Below are positions 25,068 through 32,382 of a stretch of 64,000 nt of DNA, piece after piece. A model generated the notes under the pieces. It was given only the letters and a program-made list of their open reading frames with translations, was not told where the DNA came from and searched no databases. Position 1 is the stretch's first letter. Every line of letters begins with the position of its first letter. Origin of the DNA: Streptomyces sp. NBC_00162 (GTDB lineage Bacteria; Actinomycetota; Actinomycetes; Streptomycetales; Streptomycetaceae); contig NZ_CP102509.1 of NCBI RefSeq assembly GCF_024611995.1, forward strand, positions 4,030,001 through 4,094,000, given 5' to 3'. Position numbers and translations under genes: made by a program.

Positions 25068-25457
25068 CGCAGATGCACCCCCTTCGCTCCCGGCCAGACT
25101 ATCGAACCTGTATTCGAAAACGGGCGTCTCGCCGACAACACCGCTCTTTCGAGTGACCTTGCTCAAGGATTGGCCGCCGCTGCCGATGGAGATCCTTTCA
25201 ACAGGGAGGCGGGCCGCTCGGGGAAGACGGTCCGAAGGGGATGACCTTGAGAGCTCGGGGCTCCAGGTCACAAGGGGAGGACCGGTCCCGGCGCCGCAAG
25301 GCGCCGGGACCGCCCACATCACGACCGACCGTCTACGTCCACACCACGAACATCTACATCACTGACCGACCAGGACTACACCACCGACTGACCCGGACGG
25401 GTGGGTTCCTGCCGGGATTCAGGCCCAGGTGTCAGTGCTTCAGCTCTGCCTGCCGTG
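25068..25457. other. 390-bp intergenic region with a GNRA hairpin
   Basis: Between the hydrolase start and the dmdR1 stop. It contains a perfect 13-bp stem, CGGTCCCGGCGCC (25283-25295) and GGCGCCGGGACCG (25300-25312), closed by a GCAA tetraloop. No T-tract follows on the plus strand; on the minus strand this would lie downstream of dmdR1 and could end its transcript. No protein gene is convincing here. Confidence 0.55.
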
Positions 25458-26150
25458 TCAGCGCTTCGCCACGAACACGTGCGAGGCGACCTCCGCGTCC
25501 AGCTCGGCGGCCTCGCCGCCGCTGCCGACCAGCACACCGCCCGGGGACTCGGTCACGCTCACCACCGAGCCGGGCTGCACGCCCGCCCGCCGCAGCGTGT
25601 ACATCAGCTGGGCGTCCGTCTGGATCGGCTCCCCGATCCGGCGCACGACCACGGTCTTGCCGTCGGCGCCCGGGTCCAGCTCGGAGAGGCTGACCATGCC
25701 GTCCTCCAGGAACGGGTCCGCCTCGGCCTTCTCACCCAGCTCCTCCAGACCCGGGATCGGGTTCCCGTACGGCGACTCGGTCGGGTGGCGCAGCAGCTCC
25801 AGTACGCGCCGCTCCACCGCCTCGCTCATCACGTGCTCCCAGCGGCAGGCCTCGGCGTGCACCTGCTCCCACTCCAGGCCGATGACGTCGACGAGCAGAC
25901 ACTCGGCGAGCCGGTGCTTGCGCATCACGCGCGTCGCCAGCCGCCGCCCCTCCTCCGTCAGCTCCAGGTGCCGGTCGCTGGCGACGGCCACCAGCCCGTC
26001 CCGCTCCATCCGCGCCACCGTCTGGCTCACCGTCGGGCCGCTCTGGTCGAGCCGCTCGGCGATACGGGCGCGCATGGGGACCACACCTTCCTCTTCCAGC
26101 TCAAGGATGGTGCGGAGATACATCTCCGTGGTGTCGATCAGTCCGGACAT
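25458..26150 (-). CDS. dmdR1: Iron-dependent DtxR-family repressor
   Basis: 230 residues from ATG 26150 (MSGLIDTTEMYLRTILELEEEGVVPMRARIAERLDQSGPTVSQTVARMERDGLV, the DtxR winged-helix). Metal-binding and dimerisation part: HRLAECLLVDVIGLEWEQVHAEACRWEHVMSEAVERRVL with the metal ligands His, Glu, Cys and His in family positions, then a C-terminal SH3-like FeoA domain (VSVTESPGGVLVGSGGEAAELDAEVASHVFVAKR). In S. coelicolor this gene is DmdR1, the main iron regulator of siderophore genes. An upstream start giving 13 extra residues is possible but unlikely. The antisense strand is open through the gene (see findings). Confidence 0.93.
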   Translation of the reverse strand: MSGLIDTTEMYLRTILELEEEGVVPMRARIAERLDQSGPTVSQTVARMERDGLVAVASDRHLELTEEGRRLATRVMRKHRLAECLLVDVIGLEWEQVHAEACRWEHVMSEAVERRVLELLRHPTESPYGNPIPGLEELGEKAEADPFLEDGMVSLSELDPGADGKTVVVRRIGEPIQTDAQLMYTLRRAGVQPGSVVSVTESPGGVLVGSGGEAAELDAEVASHVFVAKR

Positions 26151-26371
26151 TCGTGCCCCTCGGATTGCGTGCGCTGGCCCTGCCCCCAATTCTGACGCAT
26201 CGGGCCCACAACCGTCCCGTACCGAGCGTCAAGCCCTCTCCCGGACATCTCCGCGACATCTCGGCGGAGATGTCCCCCCTGGATTGACGTTCGTATTGAC
26301 ACGCCCTTGGTCCAGACCGCACGGTGAGCGGCGGACACGGACGCACCCCACCCCCGGAAGGCCATCGGCGT

Positions 26372-27127
26372 ATGAGCGAGAGCAAGCTGGCCGGTCAGTT
26401 CTTCGACGCCGCCATCGGCCTTCTGGAGCGGGTGCGGGACGAGGAGGCCACGCGGATCGCCGAGGCCGGCTCCCTCGTCGCCGACGCCGTGGCGGACGGG
26501 AAGCGGCTCTTCGCCTTCGGCGCCGGGCACTCCTCGCTGCCCGCCCAGGACGTGGTCTACCGGGCCGGCGGACTGGCCCTGATGAACTTCCTCGCGGTCC
26601 CGGGCACCGCCGGCATCGACGTCATGCCCGCGACGCTGGGCAGCGCGCTGGAACGGGTCGACGGCCTCGCCGCCGCCGTCCTGGACAGCAGCCCCGCCTC
26701 CGAAGGCGACGTCCTGGTGATCATCTCCCTCTCCGGGCGCAACGCGCTGCCGGTCGAGATGGCCATGAACGCCCGCGCCATCGGCCTCAAGGTGATCGGC
26801 GTGACCTCGCTGGCGTACGCGACCGAGACCAGGTCGCGGCACGCCTCCGGCACCTTCCTGAAGGACCACTGCGACCTCGTCCTCGACAGCAAGATCGCGG
26901 TCGGCGACGCCGAGCTGAGCATCGACGGCATCGACGCGCCCTTCGCCCCCGCCTCCACCGTCGTGACCAGCGCGATCATGCAGGCGGTCATGGCGGCGGC
27001 GGCCGGCGAGCTCGCCGCCCGCGGGATCGAGCCCCCGCTGCTGCGCTCGGGCAACGTCGACGGCGGCCACGAGTGGAACGGCCGCGTCATGAAGGAGTAC
27101 GGCGACCGGATCTTCTTCCGCCACTAG
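26372..27127 (+). CDS. SIS-domain sugar-phosphate protein
   Basis: 251 residues from ATG 26372 (upstream in-frame codons are not conserved in style). SIS-domain features: LFAFGAGHSSLPAQDVVYRAGG, then LVIISLSGRNALPVEMAMNARAIGLKVIGVTS, as in the phosphosugar isomerase/binding fold of MurQ/GmhA/YfhH-type proteins. No HTH, so an isomerase or sugar-phosphate binder and not an RpiR regulator. In the S. coelicolor order it lies next to dmdR1, divergent, as here. Substrate undetermined. Confidence 0.88.
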   Translation: MSESKLAGQFFDAAIGLLERVRDEEATRIAEAGSLVADAVADGKRLFAFGAGHSSLPAQDVVYRAGGLALMNFLAVPGTAGIDVMPATLGSALERVDGLAAAVLDSSPASEGDVLVIISLSGRNALPVEMAMNARAIGLKVIGVTSLAYATETRSRHASGTFLKDHCDLVLDSKIAVGDAELSIDGIDAPFAPASTVVTSAIMQAVMAAAAGELAARGIEPPLLRSGNVDGGHEWNGRVMKEYGDRIFFRH

Positions 27128-27145
27128 GCACCTCCCGGACAGCCC

Positions 27146-28459
27146 TTAGGAACGTGTCCCCGCCGCCAGGTCCAGATCGGCGGCGATCCGGCCCGCGACC
27201 TCCTCCGCGTACGCCGCGTCCGGTCCCTCGAAGGCGGCCCGCGAGGGTCCGCGTACGAACGTCACGGCTCCCAGGGTCCGCCCCCGGCTGCGCAGCACCG
27301 TGCACAGCACGTGCGCCGCGCCCTCGGGCCAGTGGCGGGCCCGCGCCCACTCCGGGTCCACCGCCCCGCGCGGCGCGCTCGTCCGCACCGAGCCGATCCG
27401 GTCCAGGGCCTGCAGCGCCGGGTGTCCGGCCTCGTACCGCACGGGGATCGCCCCGGGCCCCGGCAGCGCGGGCGGCGAGACGGCGGAGCGTACGAGCCGC
27501 CGCCGCTCGGGACCGGCCGAGGGGTCCAGTACGTCCAGCAGCGCGTGCTCGGCGAAGCCCGCGAGGGCGAAGTCCAGGCGTACGGCCGCCGCCTCGGCCG
27601 GGTCCTCGCACTCGGCGGCGGCCCGGCCCGCGCGGTGCAGCTGGTGGGAGCGGAACCGCAGCTGCGCGGTGTCCAGCTGGGCCTGCCGGGCCTCGGTGAC
27701 GTCCTGGAACAGCCAGGCCACCCCGAGCGGCACCGGCTCCTCCGCGAGCGGCGAGGCCAGCCTGAGGAACCCGCAGCGCAGGCACCGCCGGCGCGGCCCT
27801 TCCGGCGTCCGCACCGACACCCACAGCTCCACCGGGGCGGGCGGCGCCCCCTCGGCGAGCACGTGCTGGAGGGCGCCCTCGAGCTCCTCCACCCCCTGGA
27901 CGAGCAGCTCCCCGAGGGGACGGCCCAGCAGAGCGGTGCGCCCGGCCCCCAGGGCCCGCGCGGCGTGCGTGTTGACCACGGCGGGCCGCAGGTCGACGTC
28001 GACGAGGACGACGCCCCACGCGGCGTCCTCCAGCAGGGCCTCGCTCAGCGCGATGGACCGCTCCAGGTCGATCTGCGCGTGCACCTCGGTGAACGCGCAG
28101 TACACCCCGGCCGGTTTCCCGTCCGCGCCCGGCACCCCGGCGGACTGGGTGCGTACGAGGACGCGCCCGCCGTCCTTGGTCAGCAGCGCGAACTCGTGCA
28201 CCTGCCGGCCCGGCACGTCCTGGGCGGCCATGAGCCTGTCCTGCACGTCCTGTGCGTCGGCGGCCCGCACCGCCCATCCCTCGAAGCCCTTGCGCCCGAC
28301 GGCCTCGGCAGCGGACCAGCCCAGGATCCGCTCGGCCTCGCGGTTCCAGTGGGTGATCACGCCATCGGAGTCGAACGCGCACAGCGCGGCGTCCATCCCG
28401 TCGAGCAGCGCTGCGAGCAGATCGTCGTCGGTGGTCTCGTCACGTCCGGAAGCAGTCAC
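27146..28459 (-). CDS. PAS/PAC sensor-type protein without output domain
   Basis: 437 residues from GTG 28459. Two PAS domains: residues about 12-125 (LLDGMDAALCAFDSDGVITHWNREAERILGW ... HEFALLTKDGGRVLVRTQSAGV) and about 140-255 (EDAAWGVVLVDVDLRPAVVNTHAARALGAG), followed by a helix (QAQLDTAQLRFRSHQLHRAGRAAAECEDPAE) and a GAF-like C-terminal domain (LLDVLDPSAGPERRRLVRSAVSPP, AAHVLCTVLRSRGRTLGAVTFVRG). There is no SpoIIE phosphatase or histidine kinase at the end, although this domain order normally precedes SpoIIE-type phosphatases. It may be a truncated sensor or a scaffold. Convergent with the SIS gene. Confidence 0.82.
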   Translation of the reverse strand: MTASGRDETTDDDLLAALLDGMDAALCAFDSDGVITHWNREAERILGWSAAEAVGRKGFEGWAVRAADAQDVQDRLMAAQDVPGRQVHEFALLTKDGGRVLVRTQSAGVPGADGKPAGVYCAFTEVHAQIDLERSIALSEALLEDAAWGVVLVDVDLRPAVVNTHAARALGAGRTALLGRPLGELLVQGVEELEGALQHVLAEGAPPAPVELWVSVRTPEGPRRRCLRCGFLRLASPLAEEPVPLGVAWLFQDVTEARQAQLDTAQLRFRSHQLHRAGRAAAECEDPAEAAAVRLDFALAGFAEHALLDVLDPSAGPERRRLVRSAVSPPALPGPGAIPVRYEAGHPALQALDRIGSVRTSAPRGAVDPEWARARHWPEGAAHVLCTVLRSRGRTLGAVTFVRGPSRAAFEGPDAAYAEEVAGRIAADLDLAAGTRS

Positions 28460-28619
28460 CTGGCACCCCCAGCAGGTGTTCGCGTGTGCGGCACGTCAGA
28501 TCATTGAACTGGAACGTGACGCAGCCCACACCCCGTTCCTCCGAATACCCCGGAATGATCCGGTTCGGGCGGGGGTGGGGCCGGGATCGGCCGTCTCGAA
28601 GACGGGTCCCGAAATTCCC

Positions 28620-28649
28620 TTGAGCGGCGTCCGCAGGGGTGCCTACAGT
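28620..28649 (+). promoter_or_regulatory. Predicted vegetative promoter of the mini-ORF unit
   Basis: -35 TTGAGC (28620-28625), 18-bp spacer, -10 TACAGT (28644-28649). Expected start about 28656, only a few bases before the extended Shine-Dalgarno. Confidence 0.55.
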
Positions 28650-28660
28650 GGCAGCACACT

Positions 28661-28675
28661 GAAAGGAGGTGATCC
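28661..28675 (+). promoter_or_regulatory. Extreme Shine-Dalgarno sequence
   Basis: GAAAGGAGGTGATCC is the exact 15-nt reverse complement of the Streptomyces 16S rRNA 3' end (GGATCACCTCCTTTC). Five bases separate it from the ATG at 28681. Confidence 0.8.
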
Positions 28676-28680
28676 CGGAA

Positions 28681-28719
28681 ATGTATGACATCCGGACGCG
28701 TGAGGTGACTGCGGGCTAA
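28681..28719 (+). CDS. 12-residue mini-ORF MYDIRTREVTAG
   Basis: ATG to TAA encodes MYDIRTREVTAG. The case for translation rests on its setting: a recognisable promoter upstream, the maximally complementary ribosome site five bases before, and a large hairpin after it. The stop codon lies in the loop of a small GGGC-taag-cGCCC hairpin. The next gene downstream (pdxH) is on the opposite strand, so this is not a leader of a following gene. Role unknown: a micropeptide, a ribosome-sequestering RNA or part of a small RNA. Confidence 0.5.
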   Translation: MYDIRTREVTAG

Positions 28720-28790
28720 GCGCCCGTCGTCGCACGCACCCAGTGCGGTGCCCGGCGGGATCGCCGAGCGCCAATCCCAAGCAGTCACCC

Positions 28791-28860
28791 GACCCGCGGG
28801 CTCGCCGGCACGTCCGGCCGGCTTCTCTCACTGCAGGAGAGAAACCCGAGCCCGCGGGTC
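28791..28860 (+). terminator. Large nested hairpin closing the mini-ORF unit
   Basis: Perfect 14-bp outer stem GACCCGCGGGCTCG (28791-28804) / CGAGCCCGCGGGTC (28847-28860), with an inner hairpin TTCTCTC-actgcag-GAGAGAA (28823-28843) and a GC-rich GCCGGC element. Probably a terminator for the mini-ORF transcript (about 210 nt) and possibly for pdxH on the other strand; no T-tract. Confidence 0.6.
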
Positions 28861-28902
28861 GTCTGCGTTCGCGGGCAGAAGTGGTTCACGGGCGGAGTCG
28901 GT

Positions 28903-29565
28903 CTACGGGCAGAGACGCTCGACGCGCCACTTCTCGGCATCGCGGACGTACCGCAGGCGGTCGTGGAGGCGGTTCTCGTGGCCCTGCCAGAACTCCACCT
29001 CGTCCGGCGTGACGCGCAGGCCGCCCCACTGCGGCGGGACCGGGACCTGTTCGCCCTCCGGGTAGCGGGCGGCGAGCTCCGCGTAGCGGCGGTCCAGTTC
29101 CGCGCGGGAGCCGATCACGCTGGACTGCTCGCTCGCCCAGGCGCCCAGCTGCGAGCCGTGCGGGCGGGAGCGGAAGTACGCCGCCGTCTCGTCGCGGCCG
29201 ATGCGGGCCGCCGTACCGGTGACGACGACCTGGCGGGAGATGGGGTGCCAGGGGAAGAGCAGGGCGATGTGCGGGTTCTCGGCGAGCTCGCGGCCCTTGC
29301 GGGACTCGTAGTTGGTGAAGAAGACAAAGCCACGCTCGTCGAACTGCTTGAGCAGCACCGTACGGGAGCTGGGGCGGCCGTCGGCGGTCGCCGTGGAGAC
29401 GATCATGGCGTTGGGTTCGAAGATGTGCGAGGCGGCGGCCTGCTGGAACCACCGGTCGAACTGCCGCATCGGGTCCTCGGCGAGGCTGTCCTCCTCCACG
29501 ATCTCCGAGCGGTACTGCTTGCGCATGATGGCGGGGTCAAGGTCCTGGTGGGTCACGTTGGCCAT
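28903..29565 (-). CDS. pdxH: Pyridoxamine 5'-phosphate oxidase
   Basis: 220 residues, ATG 29565. Whole-length match to PdxH: N-terminal [33 protein letters not shown]-binding [64 protein letters not shown] and the C-terminal [16 protein letters not shown]...WRVERLCP. It makes pyridoxal 5'-phosphate in the salvage pathway with FMN and oxygen. Divergent from the citrate synthase gene with 200 bp between. Confidence 0.97.
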   Translation of the reverse strand: MANVTHQDLDPAIMRKQYRSEIVEEDSLAEDPMRQFDRWFQQAAASHIFEPNAMIVSTATADGRPSSRTVLLKQFDERGFVFFTNYESRKGRELAENPHIALLFPWHPISRQVVVTGTAARIGRDETAAYFRSRPHGSQLGAWASEQSSVIGSRAELDRRYAELAARYPEGEQVPVPPQWGGLRVTPDEVEFWQGHENRLHDRLRYVRDAEKWRVERLCP

Positions 29566-29765
29566 CCTGCCGCAGCAGGCCCTGTGGAGGTGTGCCGTAT
29601 GTCACGCTTCCGCAGTCCATCCGGAACGGACAAAATCTTGGGGCCGGTCCGAGGGTCCCCGCGGGGGTGACCATCGGCCGTGCCGGGCATCAACGGGGAT
29701 GACCGCGCCGGACCGCGAATCACGCCGGGAGCCGCGCGTGTTCGCACTATCTGAGGAGCCGCCTG

Positions 29766-30872
29766 ATGTCCGACTTCGTACCCGGGCTCGAAGGGGTCGT
29801 CGCGTTCGAGACGGAGATCGCCGAACCCGATAAGGAAGGCGGTGCGCTCCGCTACCGCGGTGTCGACATCGAAGACCTGGTCGGGCACGTCTCCTTCGGG
29901 AACGTGTGGGGCCTGCTGGTCGACGGAGCGTTCAACCCCGGCCTGCCCGCCGCCGAGCCCTTCCCGATCCCCGTCCACTCCGGTGACATCCGTGTCGACG
30001 TGCAGTCCGCGCTCGCCATGCTCGCCCCCGTGTGGGGTCTGAAACCGCTCCTGGACATCGACGAGCAGACCGCGCGCGACGATCTCGCGCGCGCGGCCGT
30101 CATGGCGCTGTCGTACGTCGCCCAGTCCGCCCGCGGCCAGGGCCTGCCGATGGTCCCGCAGCGGGAGATCGACAAGGCCGAGTCCGTCGTCGAGCGGTTC
30201 ATGATCCGCTGGCGGGGCGAGCCGGACCCCAAGCACGTCAAGGCCGTCGACGCGTACTGGACCTCGGCCGCCGAGCACGGGATGAACGCCTCCACCTTCA
30301 CCGCGCGCGTCATCGCCTCCACCGGCGCGGACGTGGCGGCGGCGCTGTCCGGCGCCGTCGGCGCGATGTCCGGGCCGCTGCACGGCGGGGCGCCCTCGCG
30401 GGTGCTCGGCATGATCGAGGAGATCGAGCGCACCGGCGACGCCGTGGCGTACGTGAAGAAGGCCCTGGACAAGGGCGAGCGGCTGATGGGCTTCGGGCAC
30501 CGGGTCTACCGCGCCGAGGACCCGCGCGCCCGTGTGCTGCGGCGTACGGCCAAGGAGCTGGACGCGCCGCGCTACGAGGTGGCCGCCGCGCTGGAGAAGG
30601 CCGCGCTGGAGGAGCTGCACGCGCGCCGCCCCGACCGGGTGCTGGCCACCAACGTGGAGTTCTGGGCCGCGATCATGCTGGACTTCGCGGAGGTCCCGGC
30701 GCACATGTTCACCTCGATGTTCAGCTGCGCCCGTACCGCCGGCTGGTCGGCGCACATCCTGGAGCAGAAGCGCACGGGCCGCCTGGTGCGTCCGTCGGCG
30801 CGCTACATCGGCCCCGGCCGGCGTGACCCGCGGGACATCGGGGGCTACGCCGACATCGCCGACACCGCCTGA
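29766..30872 (+). CDS. Citrate synthase 2
   Basis: 368 residues, ATG 29766 with GAGGAG at 29753-29758. Typical motifs: LRYRGVDIEDLVGHVSFGNVWGLL, GAMSGPLHGGAPSRVLGMIEEI (catalytic His), MGFGHRVYRAEDPRARVL (second His) and NVEFWAAIMLDFAEVPAHMFTSMFSCARTAGWSAHILEQ (catalytic Asp region). The short, type-II-like (archaeal/Gram-positive) length suggests a second citrate synthase or methylcitrate synthase besides the main one encoded elsewhere. Ended by a strong bidirectional terminator. Confidence 0.95.
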   Translation: MSDFVPGLEGVVAFETEIAEPDKEGGALRYRGVDIEDLVGHVSFGNVWGLLVDGAFNPGLPAAEPFPIPVHSGDIRVDVQSALAMLAPVWGLKPLLDIDEQTARDDLARAAVMALSYVAQSARGQGLPMVPQREIDKAESVVERFMIRWRGEPDPKHVKAVDAYWTSAAEHGMNASTFTARVIASTGADVAAALSGAVGAMSGPLHGGAPSRVLGMIEEIERTGDAVAYVKKALDKGERLMGFGHRVYRAEDPRARVLRRTAKELDAPRYEVAAALEKAALEELHARRPDRVLATNVEFWAAIMLDFAEVPAHMFTSMFSCARTAGWSAHILEQKRTGRLVRPSARYIGPGRRDPRDIGGYADIADTA

Positions 30873-30890
30873 TCCCTCGCGCAGGCACCG

Positions 30891-30934
30891 GCGAAGGGCG
30901 CCGTACCCCCGTGGCGGGGTGTGGCGCCCTTCGC
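30891..30934. terminator. Bidirectional terminator between citrate synthase and TetR genes
   Basis: Perfect 12-bp stem GCGAAGGGCGCC (30891-30902) / GGCGCCCTTCGC (30923-30934), with an inner ACCCC/GGGGT stem. Confidence 0.85.
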
Positions 30935-30945
30935 GTTCCCGCGCG

Positions 30946-31542
30946 TCAGCCCAGGGTCGCGTCCAGGACGCGGGCCCACTGGGCGACCACGCGGTCGCGG
31001 CGGGCCGTGTCGTCGGTGAGCACGTTGGCCAGGCCGAGGCCGCGGGCCATGTCGAGGAGGCCCTGCACGGTCTCCCGTACGCCGGGGACGGACTCGTCCG
31101 CTCCCAGCAGTTCCACGGCGATGCGGTGGGTCTCCCGGCCGACGCGGGCCTCCAGTTCGGTGACCCGGGGGCGCAGCTGTTCCTCGTTGGAGGCGGCGAC
31201 CCACAGCTGGAGCGCGGCCCGGAAGAGGGTGCCCGTGTACAGGTCCACGAGCGCCTCGACCACGGCGGGGCGGGCGGCCGGCCCGGCGTGGAAGAGCTCG
31301 CGCAGGGCGGTGGAGCGCTCCTCGGCGACGTACTCGACGGCCGCGGTGAACAGGTCCTCGCGCGTGCGGAAGTGGTGCTGGGCCGCGCCCCTGGAGACGC
31401 CGGCCCGTTCGGCGACGACGGAGACGGTGGAGCCCGCCCAGCCGTGTTCGGCCAGGCAGGAGACGGCTGCCTCGAGGAGGTGGCGGCGGGTGACGCGGCT
31501 GCGCGCCTGCTTGGGGCCGGGCGCGCCGGTCACAGCGACCAT
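30946..31542 (-). CDS. TetR-family regulator of the acyl-CoA operon
   Basis: 198 residues; ATG 31542 overlaps the end of the enoyl-CoA hydratase gene by 13 bp, so it is the last gene of the operon. HTH domain in the first 60 residues: TRRHLLEAAVSCLAEHGWAGSTVSVVAERAGVSRGAAQHHFRTREDLFTAAVEYV. The C-terminal ligand domain is helical (RPAVVEALVDLYTGTLFRAALQLWVAA). By position it should control the operon, binding the palindrome upstream of the first gene (39696-39717), probably released by an acyl-CoA intermediate. That is inference from arrangement. Confidence 0.92.
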   Translation of the reverse strand: MVAVTGAPGPKQARSRVTRRHLLEAAVSCLAEHGWAGSTVSVVAERAGVSRGAAQHHFRTREDLFTAAVEYVAEERSTALRELFHAGPAARPAVVEALVDLYTGTLFRAALQLWVAASNEEQLRPRVTELEARVGRETHRIAVELLGADESVPGVRETVQGLLDMARGLGLANVLTDDTARRDRVVAQWARVLDATLG

Positions 31543-32270
31543 GACGGGTCCCGGCGCTCGAAGCGGGCGGTGATGCCCTCGCGGGCCTCGTCCGAGGCGA
31601 AGAGCGCGGCGGACAGCTCGGTCAGGCGGGCGCCGTCGCGGTCCAGGGCCTCGCGTACGGCGGCGGCGGTCAGTGCCTTGGTGGCGGCCAGGCCCTGCGG
31701 GGAGGCCTTGCGCAGGCCGGCGAGGACGGGCTCGAGGGCCTTGTCCACGTCTTCTTCCGCGTGCAGGGTCAGCAGGCCGATGCGGGCGGCTTCGGCGGCG
31801 CCGAAGGGCTCGGCGGTGAGGAAGTAGCGGGCGGCCGCGCGCGGTTCGAGACGCGGGAGCAGCGGCATGGAGATCACGGCGGGGGCCAGGCCCAGGTGGG
31901 TCTCGGTGAAGGCGTACGAGGACTTCGGCCCGGCGGCGGTGATGTCGCAGGCGCCGAGCAGGCCGAGGCCGCCCGCGCGGACGTGGCCGGTGACGCGGGC
32001 GAGGACGGGCTTGGGCAGTTCGGCGATCTCGCGGAGCAGGGCCAGGAAGTCGGCCGGGTCGCAGGGGGACTTGAGGTCGGCCCCGGCGCAGAAGGTGGTG
32101 CCGGTGTGGGTGAGGAGGACGGCGCGGGCCGCCGGGTCCGCTCCCGCCGCGGCGAGGGCGGCGCGCAGCTCCTCGACGAGGTCCGCGGAGAGTGCGTTGC
32201 GGTTGGCCGGGGAGTCCAGGGTGAGGGTGGTGATGCCGGTCGCTTGCGCGGCATGCACGAGTGGAGCCAT
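31530..32270 (-). CDS. Enoyl-CoA hydratase/isomerase family protein
   Basis: 246 residues from ATG 32270. Crotonase-fold features: ITTLTLDSPANRNALSADLVEEL, oxyanion hole FCAGADLKSP, and VRAGGLGLLGACDITAAGPKSSYAFTETHLGLAPAVIS, where the hydratase Glu positions are only partly recognisable. In an operon with carboxylase and acyl-CoA dehydrogenase, methylglutaconyl-CoA or geranyl-type hydratase is the likely role. It follows the dehydrogenase gene by 112 bp and overlaps the TetR gene by 13 bp. Confidence 0.9.
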   Translation of the reverse strand: MAPLVHAAQATGITTLTLDSPANRNALSADLVEELRAALAAAGADPAARAVLLTHTGTTFCAGADLKSPCDPADFLALLREIAELPKPVLARVTGHVRAGGLGLLGACDITAAGPKSSYAFTETHLGLAPAVISMPLLPRLEPRAAARYFLTAEPFGAAEAARIGLLTLHAEEDVDKALEPVLAGLRKASPQGLAATKALTAAAVREALDRDGARLTELSAALFASDEAREGITARFERRDPSWSL

Positions 32271-32382
32271 GTCTCCTCCGGAGCGGGTGTTCGGTCGGGC
32301 GGGATCCTCCCGGGGGAGGGTATGTGGGCACTGCGCGCGCCGCCGCTGCCGGGGGCCGGTCCGCGGACCCCGGCCCCGGCGG

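Noticed and set aside
26151..26371. DmdR iron box between dmdR1 and the SIS gene
   Set aside because: No sequence resembling TTAGGTTAGGCTAACCTAA was found; the two TTGAC-like boxes at 26284 and 26296 lack suitable -10 partners.
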